This document shows, piece after piece, positions 37,909 to 45,996 of a DNA stretch of 64,000 nt; positions within the stretch are counted from its first letter, which is position 1, and every line of letters starts with the position of its first letter. A program made the translations under genes and the position numbers. The notes under the pieces are model-generated. The model was given only the letters and a program-made list of their open reading frames with translations, had not been told where the DNA came from and did not search any database. Origin of the DNA: Xanthomonas nasturtii (GTDB lineage: Bacteria; Pseudomonadota; Gammaproteobacteria; Xanthomonadales; Xanthomonadaceae); the NCBI RefSeq assembly GCF_001660815.1, contig NZ_LYMI01000089.1:85138-149137 (forward strand), written 5' to 3'.

Positions 37909-39558
37909 TCACAGGTTTTGGTAGTTCGGGCCCGAACCACCCTCCGGCGTGACCCAGGTGATGATTTCGTACGGGTCCTTGATGTCGCAGGTCTTGCAGT
38001 GCACGCAGTTGGCGGCGTTGATCTGCAGGCGTTTCCCGGAGGGGCTGGCGGTGTCTGCGACCATTTCGTAGACATTGGCCGGGCAGAAGCGCGTGCAGGG
38101 GTTGTCGTACTCCTCCACGCAGAGGGTGGCGCACACATCGGTGTCCAGCACCTTCAGATGCACCGGTTGGTCTTCGTCGTGTTCGGTGGCGGCGAAATAC
38201 ACCGCCTGCAGGCGATCGCGTGGTGCGAGGTCGCGGGTGCCGTAGTCGCGCTTGGGTTGCTCGTACTCGCCGAGCTTGTGCAGCGCCGACCAGTCGGGTT
38301 TGTTCTGCAGCGTCCATGGCGAGGCGCCCTTGATCGCGGTTTCCCAGGCAGCGTTGAGCAGGCCGAACCACAGGCCCTTCTTGAAACCGGGCTTGATGTT
38401 GCGCACCTGCTTGAGCTCGGCCATCGCATCGGAAGCGCGCAACTTGGCGTCGAAGCCTTGCGGCGCCAGCTGCGACTGCACCAGGTGTTCGGCGGCCAGC
38501 ATGCCGCTGCGAATCGCCTGATGGGTACCCTTGATCTTGGGCACGTTGAGCAGGCCGGCGGTGTCGCCGATCAGCAAGGCGCCGGGCATCTCCACTTTCG
38601 GCAGCGATTGCCAGCCGCCGCTGACCAATGCGCGTGCGCCCGCCGAGAGAATGCTGCCGCCCTCCAGCAGCGGCTTGATCATCGGGTGGTTCTTCCATTG
38701 CTGGAAGGCTTCCCACGGCTGGTATGTCGGGTCGCTGTAGTCCAGCCCGCTGACATAGCCGAGCGCGATCTGGTTGTTGTCCAGGTGGTAGACAAAGCTA
38801 CCGCCGTAGGTGTGGGTGTCGGCCGGCCAGCCGATGGTGTGCACGATCTTGCCCGGCGTGACGCGGCCTTCGGGCACCTGCCATAGCTCCTTGATGCCGA
38901 TCGAGTACCCCTGCGGGTCGCTGTCGGCGGTGAGGTCGAAGCGCTTCAGCAAACGCTTGGTCAGGTGTCCGCGTGCGCCTTCAGCCAGCACGGTGACCTT
39001 GGCGCGGATGTCGATGCCGGCGGTGTAGCCGTGTTTGTGCGAACCGTCCTTGGCCACGCCCATGTCGCCGATGCGCACGCCGATGACCTGGCCGCTGTCA
39101 CCATGCAGGGTTTCGGCAGCGGCGAAGCCGGGGTAGATCTCCACGCCCAGCGCTTCGGCCTGCGGCGCCAGCCAGGCGCACATGGCGCCCAGGCTGACGA
39201 TGAAGTTGCCGTGGTTGCGCATGCCGGGCGGCACCACCGGGAACTTGCGTGCGCTGTCCTTGCCGAGAAACCAGAATTCGTCGTCGGTGGCGGCCACGCA
39301 GATCGGCGGCGGGTTGTCGCGCCAGCCGGGCAGCAGGGCGTCCAGCGGGCCGGGCTCGATCACTGCCCCGGAGAGGATGTGCGCGCCGATGGTGCTGGAT
39401 TTTTCGATCACGCACACGCTGATGTTCGGATCGAGCTGCTTGAGCCGGATCGCGAACGACAGCCCGGCCGGACCGGCACCGACGGTGACGACGTCGTATT
39501 CCATGACGTCGCGCTCGACCGTCTCTGACGCTTGCGCGCCCACTCCCGCTTCCGACAT
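37909..39558 (-). CDS. Electron transfer flavoprotein-ubiquinone oxidoreductase
   Basis: A 549-residue membrane-associated FAD/4Fe-4S enzyme that takes electrons from ETF (etfBA in this window) and reduces ubiquinone. FAD-binding VGAGPAGLSFAIRLKQ lies near the N-terminus, and GFAAAETLHGD plus YTAGIDIRAKVTVLAEGARG in the middle. The C-terminal ferredoxin-like cluster contains CTRFCPANVYEM and NAANCVHCKTCDIKDPYEII with four cysteines. ATG 39558 has GGAGCGGAG upstream; ATG 39504 (MEYDVV) is possible. It is divergent from alkB. Confidence 0.94.
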   Translation of the reverse strand: MSEAGVGAQASETVERDVMEYDVVTVGAGPAGLSFAIRLKQLDPNISVCVIEKSSTIGAHILSGAVIEPGPLDALLPGWRDNPPPICVAATDDEFWFLGKDSARKFPVVPPGMRNHGNFIVSLGAMCAWLAPQAEALGVEIYPGFAAAETLHGDSGQVIGVRIGDMGVAKDGSHKHGYTAGIDIRAKVTVLAEGARGHLTKRLLKRFDLTADSDPQGYSIGIKELWQVPEGRVTPGKIVHTIGWPADTHTYGGSFVYHLDNNQIALGYVSGLDYSDPTYQPWEAFQQWKNHPMIKPLLEGGSILSAGARALVSGGWQSLPKVEMPGALLIGDTAGLLNVPKIKGTHQAIRSGMLAAEHLVQSQLAPQGFDAKLRASDAMAELKQVRNIKPGFKKGLWFGLLNAAWETAIKGASPWTLQNKPDWSALHKLGEYEQPKRDYGTRDLAPRDRLQAVYFAATEHDEDQPVHLKVLDTDVCATLCVEEYDNPCTRFCPANVYEMVADTASPSGKRLQINAANCVHCKTCDIKDPYEIITWVTPEGGSGPNYQNL

Positions 39559-39683
39559 TGCTCCGCTCCCGTTGGCTCGATGGCTGGTGTGCATTTTCCG
39601 GGATTGCATGTGACGGCGGCAAATCGCGTCGATTCATCCGCCTCTGCCGGTGCGCCTGGCCATGCGCATGCTAGCGTTTGCGC

Positions 39684-40283
39684 ATGAAAATACGCGTTGC
39701 ACTGCCGCAAGCTCAGATCCATTGGTGTCGCGGTTGGTTGCAGGCCGCGCACGCCGATGCGCTGATGCAGGCCTTGCTGGACCAGGTCCGGTGGGAGATC
39801 CATCGCATCCGCATGTTCGGGCGGGTGGTGGATTCGCCGCGTCTGAGCAGCTGGGTCGGCGATGCCGGTGCTAGCTATCGCTACTCGGGCACGCAGTTCG
39901 CACCGCAGCCGTGGCTGAAGGCGCTGCAGCCAGTGCGCGCCCGTCTGCAGGATGAAACCGGTTGCCCGTTCAATAGCGTGCTGGTCAATCGCTATCGCAG
40001 CGGAGCCGATGCGATGGGCTGGCACAGCGATGACGAGCCGGAGCTGGGCGCACAGCCGTTGATTGCCTCGGTGAGCCTGGGCGCGACGCGGCGTTTTGCG
40101 TTCAAGCATCGTGACGATACAGCCGTGAAGCAGACGCTGGAGCTAGGCCACGGCGATTTGCTGCTGATGGGCGGCGATACCCAGCGTCATTACAAGCATG
40201 CCTTACCGCGCACCGTAAAACCCATCGGCGAGCGCATCAATCTGACGTTTCGCCAGATCGCGACGCGCGGCCTGGAGCGCTAG
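39684..40283 (+). CDS. alkB: AlkB-like 2-oxoglutarate/Fe(II) dioxygenase
   Basis: A 199-residue dioxygenase predicted to remove alkyl groups from DNA/RNA bases. Metal ligands are visible as HSDDE (HxD) and the distal His in RHYKHALP; the 2-oxoglutarate arginine region is GERINLTFR. VNRYRSGADAMGWHSDDEPE is the AlkB substrate/metal signature. ATG 39684 chosen over TTG 39678. Its last 4 nt overlap the end of the converging lipoprotein gene. It resembles the ALKBH2/AlkB2 subgroup of proteobacteria more than E. coli AlkB. Confidence 0.9.
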   Translation: MKIRVALPQAQIHWCRGWLQAAHADALMQALLDQVRWEIHRIRMFGRVVDSPRLSSWVGDAGASYRYSGTQFAPQPWLKALQPVRARLQDETGCPFNSVLVNRYRSGADAMGWHSDDEPELGAQPLIASVSLGATRRFAFKHRDDTAVKQTLELGHGDLLLMGGDTQRHYKHALPRTVKPIGERINLTFRQIATRGLER

Positions 40284-40942
40284 TTCGGCTGTCGCGGTGG
40301 CAGCGGACGCGGCAGGCTCTGGCTGTCCTGCTGCCCGGTGATCAGCGTCCAGCCGACCAGCTCGGTAGTGACCTGGGTCATCGCCTGTTCGAATGCTGCC
40401 GCAACTGCAGCGGTGTCGGTGCCGGTGGACGGGCGTGCAACCAGGAAGGTGCGCGAGGCGACCACGCGTTGATCGGCCGAATGCAGCAATTTGGCGTTGA
40501 GTTCGATGGTGGCCGAGGGCAGCGTCTGGCCGGCGTAATCGGATTCGAAGCGGCGCAGGTCGATCGCCAGTTTGTAATCGGATCGGATGCCGGTGCCGAC
40601 ATGGGCCACGGCGGCGATCTTGCCGGAGTCCTCGAAGGCGCGTACCACGCTGTCCTCCAGCATGTCGGTCGCTGGCTGCGCCCAGCCGGCGCCGTGATAG
40701 ACCTGCAGTTCGCCAGGGGTGGGGCGCACATTGATCCGCGGGCTGTCGATGACGCGTGCGGCGCTGGGTTTGGCCACCACCAGCTGCCAGGTCACCTGCG
40801 GCCAGGACGGATTCGGGGTGATCCGCACGGTGGGGGCATAGATCGTGGCCGGCTTCTGGTCGCCGCCGGTCAGGACCGAACAGCCGCCCAGCGCCAGCAA
40901 CGAGACGCATAGCAAGGGACGCAACAGGCGCATGGCAGTCAT
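40280..40942 (-). CDS. PqiC/DUF330-type ABC transport auxiliary lipoprotein
   Basis: A 220-residue lipoprotein (lipobox LALGGC near Cys21) with a DUF330/PqiC-type domain (IDSPRINVRPTPGELQVYHG, ATDMLEDSVVRAFEDSGKI, LAIDLRRFESDY, LNAKLLHSADQRVVASRTF). Such proteins act at the outer membrane with MCE-domain channels in lipid transport. Start overlaps the MCE gene stop by 4 nt, so it is the last gene of the mla-like operon. Confidence 0.85.
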   Translation of the reverse strand: MTAMRLLRPLLCVSLLALGGCSVLTGGDQKPATIYAPTVRITPNPSWPQVTWQLVVAKPSAARVIDSPRINVRPTPGELQVYHGAGWAQPATDMLEDSVVRAFEDSGKIAAVAHVGTGIRSDYKLAIDLRRFESDYAGQTLPSATIELNAKLLHSADQRVVASRTFLVARPSTGTDTAAVAAAFEQAMTQVTTELVGWTLITGQQDSQSLPRPLPPRQPN

Positions 40943-41865
40943 TTCGGTTCGAACTCCTTGGGTGCGTCGCGGCCGAGCAGGTAGCGCGCAGGGTTGTTGT
41001 CCAGTTTGTCGCTGACCCGGCGCAGGTCGCGAATCAGGCCGCGCAACTCGGTCAGTGTCGGTCCGAGCTGGCCCAGCCCGTCGTTGGCAAAACTATTGAT
41101 GGCGGCGCGGTTCTCGCCAAGGATGTTGTCGGCGTTGCCGGCGGCCGAATCCAGCTTGACCAGGGTTGCGTCCAGCTTGTTCAAGATGCCCGGCAGCTGC
41201 TGCACCAGGTTCTGGTCCAGCCGCTTGATGGTGCCGTTGGTGGTGGTCAGGGTGGTATCCAGATTGCGTGCGGCATCGCGTGCGCTGACGATCAGCGCCT
41301 GCATGCCTTCGTCGCGGTCGGCGATGCCGCCGCTGATCTTTTCCAGGTTTTGCAGCGTTGCCGAAATGCTGGCCACGTTCTTGTCCGAGAGCATTTCGTC
41401 CATGCGCTCGACGATGCGGTTGGCGGTGTCGGTGATGTTCTGCAGCGCCGAGGGCGTGGTCTGGATGATCGGCGCATCGCTCTTGTCGATGGTGGTCAGC
41501 GACGGCGCCTCGGGCGTGCCGCCGGAGAGCTGGATGATCGACGGGCCGGTCAGGCTGGTGATGGCCAGCTTGGCGCGGGTGTCACTCTTGATCGGCGTGG
41601 TGGAGTTGACACGCACGTGCGCGACCACTTGGCGCGGGTCGTTCGGCGCCAGCGTCAGCGCGGTGATCGAGCCGACCGCGATGCCGTTGTACTGCACCGG
41701 GCTGCCGACCGACAGGCCGGTGACCGCCTCGCGGAATACCACCCGGTATTGCTGCCAGGTGCGGTCGGAGGAGTATTTGGCCGCCCACAGACCGAACAGC
41801 AGCAGGGCCAGGCCCGCCACGATGGTGAAGGCGCCGATCAGGACGTAATTGGCTTTGGTTTCCAT
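40939..41865 (-). CDS. mlaD: MCE-domain (MlaD-type) lipid transport protein
   Basis: A 308-residue protein anchored by one N-terminal helix (YVLIGAFTIVAGLALLLFGL) with an MCE domain at ~38-118 (YRVVFREAVTGLSVGSPVQY, NGIAVGSITAL) followed by a long helical region (~140-290) like the needle/tunnel segments of larger MCE proteins. It should collect lipid in the periplasm and pair with the ATPase/permease encoded just upstream. It is longer than E. coli MlaD (~183), so it is MlaD-type in role rather than a strict orthologue. Confidence 0.85.
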   Translation of the reverse strand: METKANYVLIGAFTIVAGLALLLFGLWAAKYSSDRTWQQYRVVFREAVTGLSVGSPVQYNGIAVGSITALTLAPNDPRQVVAHVRVNSTTPIKSDTRAKLAITSLTGPSIIQLSGGTPEAPSLTTIDKSDAPIIQTTPSALQNITDTANRIVERMDEMLSDKNVASISATLQNLEKISGGIADRDEGMQALIVSARDAARNLDTTLTTTNGTIKRLDQNLVQQLPGILNKLDATLVKLDSAAGNADNILGENRAAINSFANDGLGQLGPTLTELRGLIRDLRRVSDKLDNNPARYLLGRDAPKEFEPK

Positions 41866-41867
41866 GC

Positions 41868-42704
41868 TCAGGCGGTCTCGGTGGAGTCGGTCTTGGCCGC
41901 GCGCGCGGCGCGGGCGCGCGGACCGTGGAAGTATTCCTGGATCCAGGGGTGGTCGAGTTGTTCGACTTCGGCCAGCGGCGCGTTGGCGATCACCTTGCGA
42001 TCGGCCAGCACCGCGATGCGGTCGCAGATGGCGTACAGCGTATCCAGGTCGTGGGTAATCAGGAACACGGTCAGGCCCAGCGCCTGCTGCAGGGTGCGGA
42101 TCAAGCGGTCGAAGGCGGCCGCGCCGATCGGGTCCAGGCCAGCGGTGGGCTCGTCCAGGAACAGCAGCGGCGGATCCAGTGCCAGCGCCCGCGCCAGGCC
42201 GGCGCGCTTGCGCATGCCGCCGGACAATTGCGAGGGCAGCTTGTCCAATGCATCGGCAGGCAAGCCAGCCAGCTTGATCTTCAGCAGCGCCAGTTCGAAA
42301 TACCAGCGCTCCGGGAACTCGCCGTGATGCTCCTTCAACGGCACCTGCACGTTTTCGCCAACGGTCATCGACGAGAACAGCGCGCCGTCCTGGAACAGCA
42401 CGCCGGTGTTGCGGGTGATGTGTTGACGGTCGGCGAACCGGCCCGAGCGCGCATCCGCACCCAGCACCTGGATGCTGCCGGCATCGGGCTCGCGCAGGCC
42501 CAGGATGCTGCGCATCAACACCGATTTGCCGGTACCCGAACCGCCGACCACGCCAAGAATCTCGCCGCGGCGCACGTCCAGATCCAGATCTTCGTGCACG
42601 GTCTGGCTGCCGAAGCGGTTGGTCAGCCCGCGGACGGAGATGGCCAACTGGTCGTCGTCGGCCTCTGGGCCGGGAGTGGGGAGTGGGGAGTGGGGATTGG
42701 TCAC
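41868..42704 (-). CDS. mlaF: MlaF-type lipid transport ATPase
   Basis: A 278-residue ABC ATPase: Walker A GGSGTGKS, Q-loop LFQDGALFSSMTV, signature LSGGM, Walker B LLFLDEPTAGLDP, and ITHD. The GALFSSMTV segment is typical of MlaF-type transporters. The first ~12 residues (MTNPHSPLPTPG) are encoded by a direct repeat of GGGGAGT units, apparently an intergenic repeat read into the gene, so the true start may lie further in. It is 2 nt from the MCE gene. Confidence 0.88.
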   Translation of the reverse strand: MTNPHSPLPTPGPEADDDQLAISVRGLTNRFGSQTVHEDLDLDVRRGEILGVVGGSGTGKSVLMRSILGLREPDAGSIQVLGADARSGRFADRQHITRNTGVLFQDGALFSSMTVGENVQVPLKEHHGEFPERWYFELALLKIKLAGLPADALDKLPSQLSGGMRKRAGLARALALDPPLLFLDEPTAGLDPIGAAAFDRLIRTLQQALGLTVFLITHDLDTLYAICDRIAVLADRKVIANAPLAEVEQLDHPWIQEYFHGPRARAARAAKTDSTETA

Positions 42705-42788
42705 AGCACAGCGCTCCCGGATATCAGGCCGCTGGCTGCGCGTCTGCTTCGTGCGAATCCCAAATTCCGAATGTCGAATCCCGGCTCC
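42670..42788. repeat. Intergenic repeat with GGGGAGT units at the mlaF/mlaE junction
   Basis: Tandem GGGAGT-type units (42673-42697) are followed after ~60 bp by a second low-complexity stretch (GCGAATCCCAAATTCCGAAT, then GTCGAATCCCGG, about 42755-42785). The pairing of these two motifs looks like a mobile intergenic repeat common to xanthomonads. It separates two genes of one operon and supplies the first codons of mlaF. Confidence 0.55.
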
Positions 42789-42789
42789 A

Positions 42790-43902
42790 TCACCACCCCA
42801 TCTTCATGAACCACAACGCCGCAATCGCGTCGAGGATGATGACCAAGGAAATGGTCTGCACCACCGACGAGGTCGTGCGCTCGCCCACCGATTGCGCGGT
42901 GCCGCTGACCTTCAGGCCTTCCAGGCAGCCGATCAGGCCGATCACCAGCGCGAACAGCGGCGCCTTCGACAACCCGACCAGGAAATGCCGCAACTGGATG
43001 GTGTCGTGCATGCGCGCCAGATACATCTGCGGCGGAATATCCAGATCGAAGGCGCCCACGGTGACGCCACCGGCCAGGCCGGCAATCATCGCGATGAAGG
43101 TCAGCAGCGGCAGGGTGAAGATCAAGGCCAGCAGGCGCGGAATCACCAGCAGGTCGATCGGGTCCAGGCCCAGCGTGCGGATGGCATCCACTTCCTCGCG
43201 CGATTTCATCGCACCGATCTGCGCGGTGAAGGCGCTGGCGGTGCGGCCGGCCAACACAATTGCCGTCAGCAGCACCGCGAACTCGCGCAAAAAGGCGATG
43301 GAGACCAGTTCCACCACATAAATTTCCGCGCCGAAGTCGCGCAGGATGGTCGAGCCCAGGAACGCGATCACCGCGCCCACCAGGTACGACAACAGCACCA
43401 CCAGCGGCACCGCATCCAGGCCCACCTGCTCCATGTGGTGCACGGTGGATGTCAGGCGGAAGCGGCGCGGCTCGTGGATCAGCCGCCCGATCTTGACCAG
43501 GTTCTCGCCCAGAAAACTGTTCAACTCGAGAATGCCCTGGCCCACGCCATGGGTGGTGCGGCCCAGGCGGTCCAGTGCGGCGACAAAGCCGTAATCGCGT
43601 TTGGGTTTGGGGCGCTCGTCGTTGAGTTCTTCGATGGTGCACACCAGCGCCTGGTGTTCATCGCGGAAATCGATCGCGTCTTCCTTCAGGCCCATGCGGC
43701 TGGCAAAACGCAGCAGCTGCAGCACGCCGGCCGAATCCAGTTGCCCGATGCCGCGCGCGTCGATGCGGCGCACCCCGTCGGGCACGGCCTGCAATAGTTC
43801 TGCCTGCGGCAGGGCGGTCGCCAGGACCCAACTGCCAGCGAGGCGGAGCTGTGCCTGATCCTGCGAGTCTTGTTCGATGCGTGGAGGTTGCGGTTTGATC
43901 AT
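42790..43902 (-). CDS. mlaE: MlaE-type permease with N-terminal STAS-like domain
   Basis: A 370-residue permease. Residues ~1-110 form a STAS-like (MlaB-like) soluble domain (RLAGSWVLATALPQAELLQ, IDARGIGQLDSAGVLQLLRF). Residues ~150-370 are the MlaE permease with about five or six helices (VVLLSYLVGAVIAFLGSTIL, AFLREFAVLLTAIVLAGRTA, MKSREEVDAIRTLGLDPIDL). The fused STAS domain would replace a separate MlaB. ATG 43902 is chosen; the frame extends upstream without conserved sequence. First gene of the lipid-transport operon. Confidence 0.88.
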   Translation of the reverse strand: MIKPQPPRIEQDSQDQAQLRLAGSWVLATALPQAELLQAVPDGVRRIDARGIGQLDSAGVLQLLRFASRMGLKEDAIDFRDEHQALVCTIEELNDERPKPKRDYGFVAALDRLGRTTHGVGQGILELNSFLGENLVKIGRLIHEPRRFRLTSTVHHMEQVGLDAVPLVVLLSYLVGAVIAFLGSTILRDFGAEIYVVELVSIAFLREFAVLLTAIVLAGRTASAFTAQIGAMKSREEVDAIRTLGLDPIDLLVIPRLLALIFTLPLLTFIAMIAGLAGGVTVGAFDLDIPPQMYLARMHDTIQLRHFLVGLSKAPLFALVIGLIGCLEGLKVSGTAQSVGERTTSSVVQTISLVIILDAIAALWFMKMGW

Positions 43903-44071
43903 GGGTGGCCTGTCCGTGGCGCCAGCATACAGGGCCGATGTGAGCGAAGGATGGGGACGCGAAAGGAAGCGGTCGGCATGCAGCCGGCGATGAGGGCGCC
44001 GGCCACGCGCGCTGCGGCATACACTGGCGGCCTCGCCGGACACGGCATTCTTCCAATCCAACCCGCCACGC

Positions 44072-45331
44072 ATGTCCGCTGCCTCCGTCGTCCTTCCGTC
44101 CGCCAGCGCCACCTACGCCCAGCGCGTCGCCTTCGTGTCTGAGATCGCCGGGCGCCTGCATTCCTATGGCACCACCGCGCAACGGCTGGAGGCGGCGGTG
44201 ATCGGGCTGTCGCAGAAGCTGGGCCTGGACTGCGAGCCCTGGTCCAACCCCACCGGCATCATCCTGAGCTTCAGCGACCCGACCAAGGCGATCGGCTCCA
44301 GCGACATCACCCGGGTGATCCGCCTGGCCCCGGGCGAGAACGATCTATACAAGCTCAGCGTGGCCGACTACGTGGCCGACGGCGTGGCCAACGGGCGCAT
44401 GAGCATTGCGCAGGGGCATACCGCGCTGCGCCGGCTGGACCGCGAGGTGGACCGGCGCGGCAAGACCATGCAGGTGCTGGCGTTCGGGCTGGCCGCCGCC
44501 GGTGTGGCCGGGTTGTGGAAGCTGCCCTGGCTGGATATCGCCACAGCGGGGGCGATCGGCATGTCGATCGGCCTGCTCACCCAGTACACCGACAAACGCG
44601 CGGCCACCAAGGAGGCTGGCGAAGCGCTGGCCGGCCTGCTGGCCGGTGTGGTGGCCGCGCTGGTGGCGTCGTTGGTGGGGCCGTTGAACCTCAATACGGT
44701 GATCATCGCCTCGCTGGTGGTGCTGCTGCCGGGCATGTCATTGACCAATGCATTCAACGAGCTGGCCAGCCAGCACTGGGTCTCCGGCACGGCGCGGCTG
44801 GCCGGTGCGGTCACCACGGTGCTCAAGTTGACCGTCGGTGCGGTGATTGCGGTCACGCTGACCCAGCTGGTTGGCCTGCATCCGCAGGTGGCCGCATTGC
44901 GGCCGCAGGCCGGCTGGGTCGAATGGGCGTCGTTATTCGTCGCCGCTTATGCGTTTGCGGTGTTGTTCAAAGCCAATCGACGCGATTATTTATGGATCAT
45001 GGCCGCGGCCATGTCCGGGTATGTCATCGCGCGTTATGCAGGACATGCCTGGGGCGGTCCTGCCGGCGTCTTCGCATCGGCCATGGCATTGACCGCTGCC
45101 GGAAATCTGTTCGGGCGGGTGGTGCACAAACCCGGTGCGCTGATCCGTTTGCCCGGCATCATCATGCTGGTTCCCGGTAGCGTCAGTTTGCGTGGCTTTT
45201 TGACCCTGGTGCAGCAACAGGATGTCAGCGTGGGACAAGCCGCGCTATTGGCGGTGACCAATATCGTGATGGCGTTGATGGCCGGATTGCTGTTTGGCAA
45301 TCTACTGATTCCGGCCCGCAAGAATTTATGA
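44072..45331 (+). CDS. ThrE-family threonine/serine exporter
   Basis: A 419-residue inner-membrane protein. The N-terminal soluble part (~1-130: YAQRVAFVSEIAGRLHSYGT, LDCEPWSNPTGIILSF) plus ~10 membrane helices match the fused ThrE/ThrE_2 architecture of amino-acid exporters: five helices per half, with GMSLTNAFNELA in the first and PGSVSLRGF in the second. It is divergent from the mlaE gene and monocistronic, ending at a strong terminator. Substrate is inferred from family only. Confidence 0.85.
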   Translation: MSAASVVLPSASATYAQRVAFVSEIAGRLHSYGTTAQRLEAAVIGLSQKLGLDCEPWSNPTGIILSFSDPTKAIGSSDITRVIRLAPGENDLYKLSVADYVADGVANGRMSIAQGHTALRRLDREVDRRGKTMQVLAFGLAAAGVAGLWKLPWLDIATAGAIGMSIGLLTQYTDKRAATKEAGEALAGLLAGVVAALVASLVGPLNLNTVIIASLVVLLPGMSLTNAFNELASQHWVSGTARLAGAVTTVLKLTVGAVIAVTLTQLVGLHPQVAALRPQAGWVEWASLFVAAYAFAVLFKANRRDYLWIMAAAMSGYVIARYAGHAWGGPAGVFASAMALTAAGNLFGRVVHKPGALIRLPGIIMLVPGSVSLRGFLTLVQQQDVSVGQAALLAVTNIVMALMAGLLFGNLLIPARKNL

Positions 45332-45352
45332 GCGGGGAAAACACCGCGCAAT

Positions 45353-45380
45353 AAAAACGCCGGCAATGCCGGCGTTTTTT
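45353..45380. terminator. Terminator after the ThrE-type gene (bidirectional)
   Basis: A perfect stem AAAAACGCCGGC / GCCGGCGTTTTT with a 4-nt core AATG; U-run on the plus strand and matching A-run in front, so it can serve the converging H-NS-like gene as well. Confidence 0.9.
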
Positions 45381-45391
45381 ATTGGTTTGAA

Positions 45392-45853
45392 TCAAGCCGC
45401 CTTGGACTTCTTGGTCGCGCGCTTGGTAGCGGCTTTACGCGGTGCTGACTTCTTCGCTGCTGCCTTCTTTGCAGCGCCCACCTTGCTGATCAGAAAGTCT
45501 TCCACTTTCTTGCCGGCAGCGGTCAGCTCGGCCAGCCAGCGCGGCTGCTTGCCACGGCCGGTCCAGGTTTCCTGGGCATTGGCGGGGTTGCGATACTTCG
45601 GCGGCACCTTGCCCAGCTTGCGGCCGGCACGCGGGCCCGGCTTTGCGGCACCGGCCGGACGGCCCGGGCCTGCACTGGCGGAAGCGCCAAACAATTCTTC
45701 AATGGAATAACCCTGGGCTTTTGCAGCGCGGGTCAGCTGGGTGCGGACCTTGGCGATCGGAGCGCGCTTGGCAACCACGGTCTGCTGCTTCTTTGCATTT
45801 TTGATCAGGGCACCCAACTGCTTGGCCGACAGGCCACTAAGATCGATCGACAT
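45392..45853 (-). CDS. H-NS family nucleoid protein with histone H1-like tail
   Basis: A 153-residue DNA-binding protein. The N-terminal half is a helical oligomerisation region; the C-terminal H-NS motif reads PPKYRNP (85-91) and TWTGRGKQPRWL (97-108), with the AT-hook-like GRGKQPRW that binds AT-rich minor grooves. Residues 126-153 form an Ala/Lys-rich tail (AAKKAAAKKSAPRKAATKRA ...) like histone H1 or AlgP. Xanthomonas H-NS/XrvA-type proteins silence acquired and virulence genes, so it may act on the AT-richer island here (inference). ATG 45853; GTG 45856 would add one residue. Confidence 0.88.
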   Translation of the reverse strand: MSIDLSGLSAKQLGALIKNAKKQQTVVAKRAPIAKVRTQLTRAAKAQGYSIEELFGASASAGPGRPAGAAKPGPRAGRKLGKVPPKYRNPANAQETWTGRGKQPRWLAELTAAGKKVEDFLISKVGAAKKAAAKKSAPRKAATKRATKKSKAA

Positions 45854-45996
45854 CACGACTCCGGAAGATGAGAGAGAAAGAATGCCGGTCCGTGGCAGCG
45901 CTGGCCATCATAATGTCAGAAAACCGGTATGACAAATGCGCCGAAATAAATCGGCGCCTTGTGTTCATCCAATTGAAGTGGTTGCCGGGGGTTTGA

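Noticed and set aside
37892..38716. The open frame of the WbsX/RgpF gene continues to 38716 (963 residues).
   Set aside because: The extra N-terminal ~275 residues are an out-of-frame shadow of the ETF-QO gene (Arg/Gln/Gly-rich, no conserved motifs). ATG 37891 just after the ETF-QO stop is the credible start.
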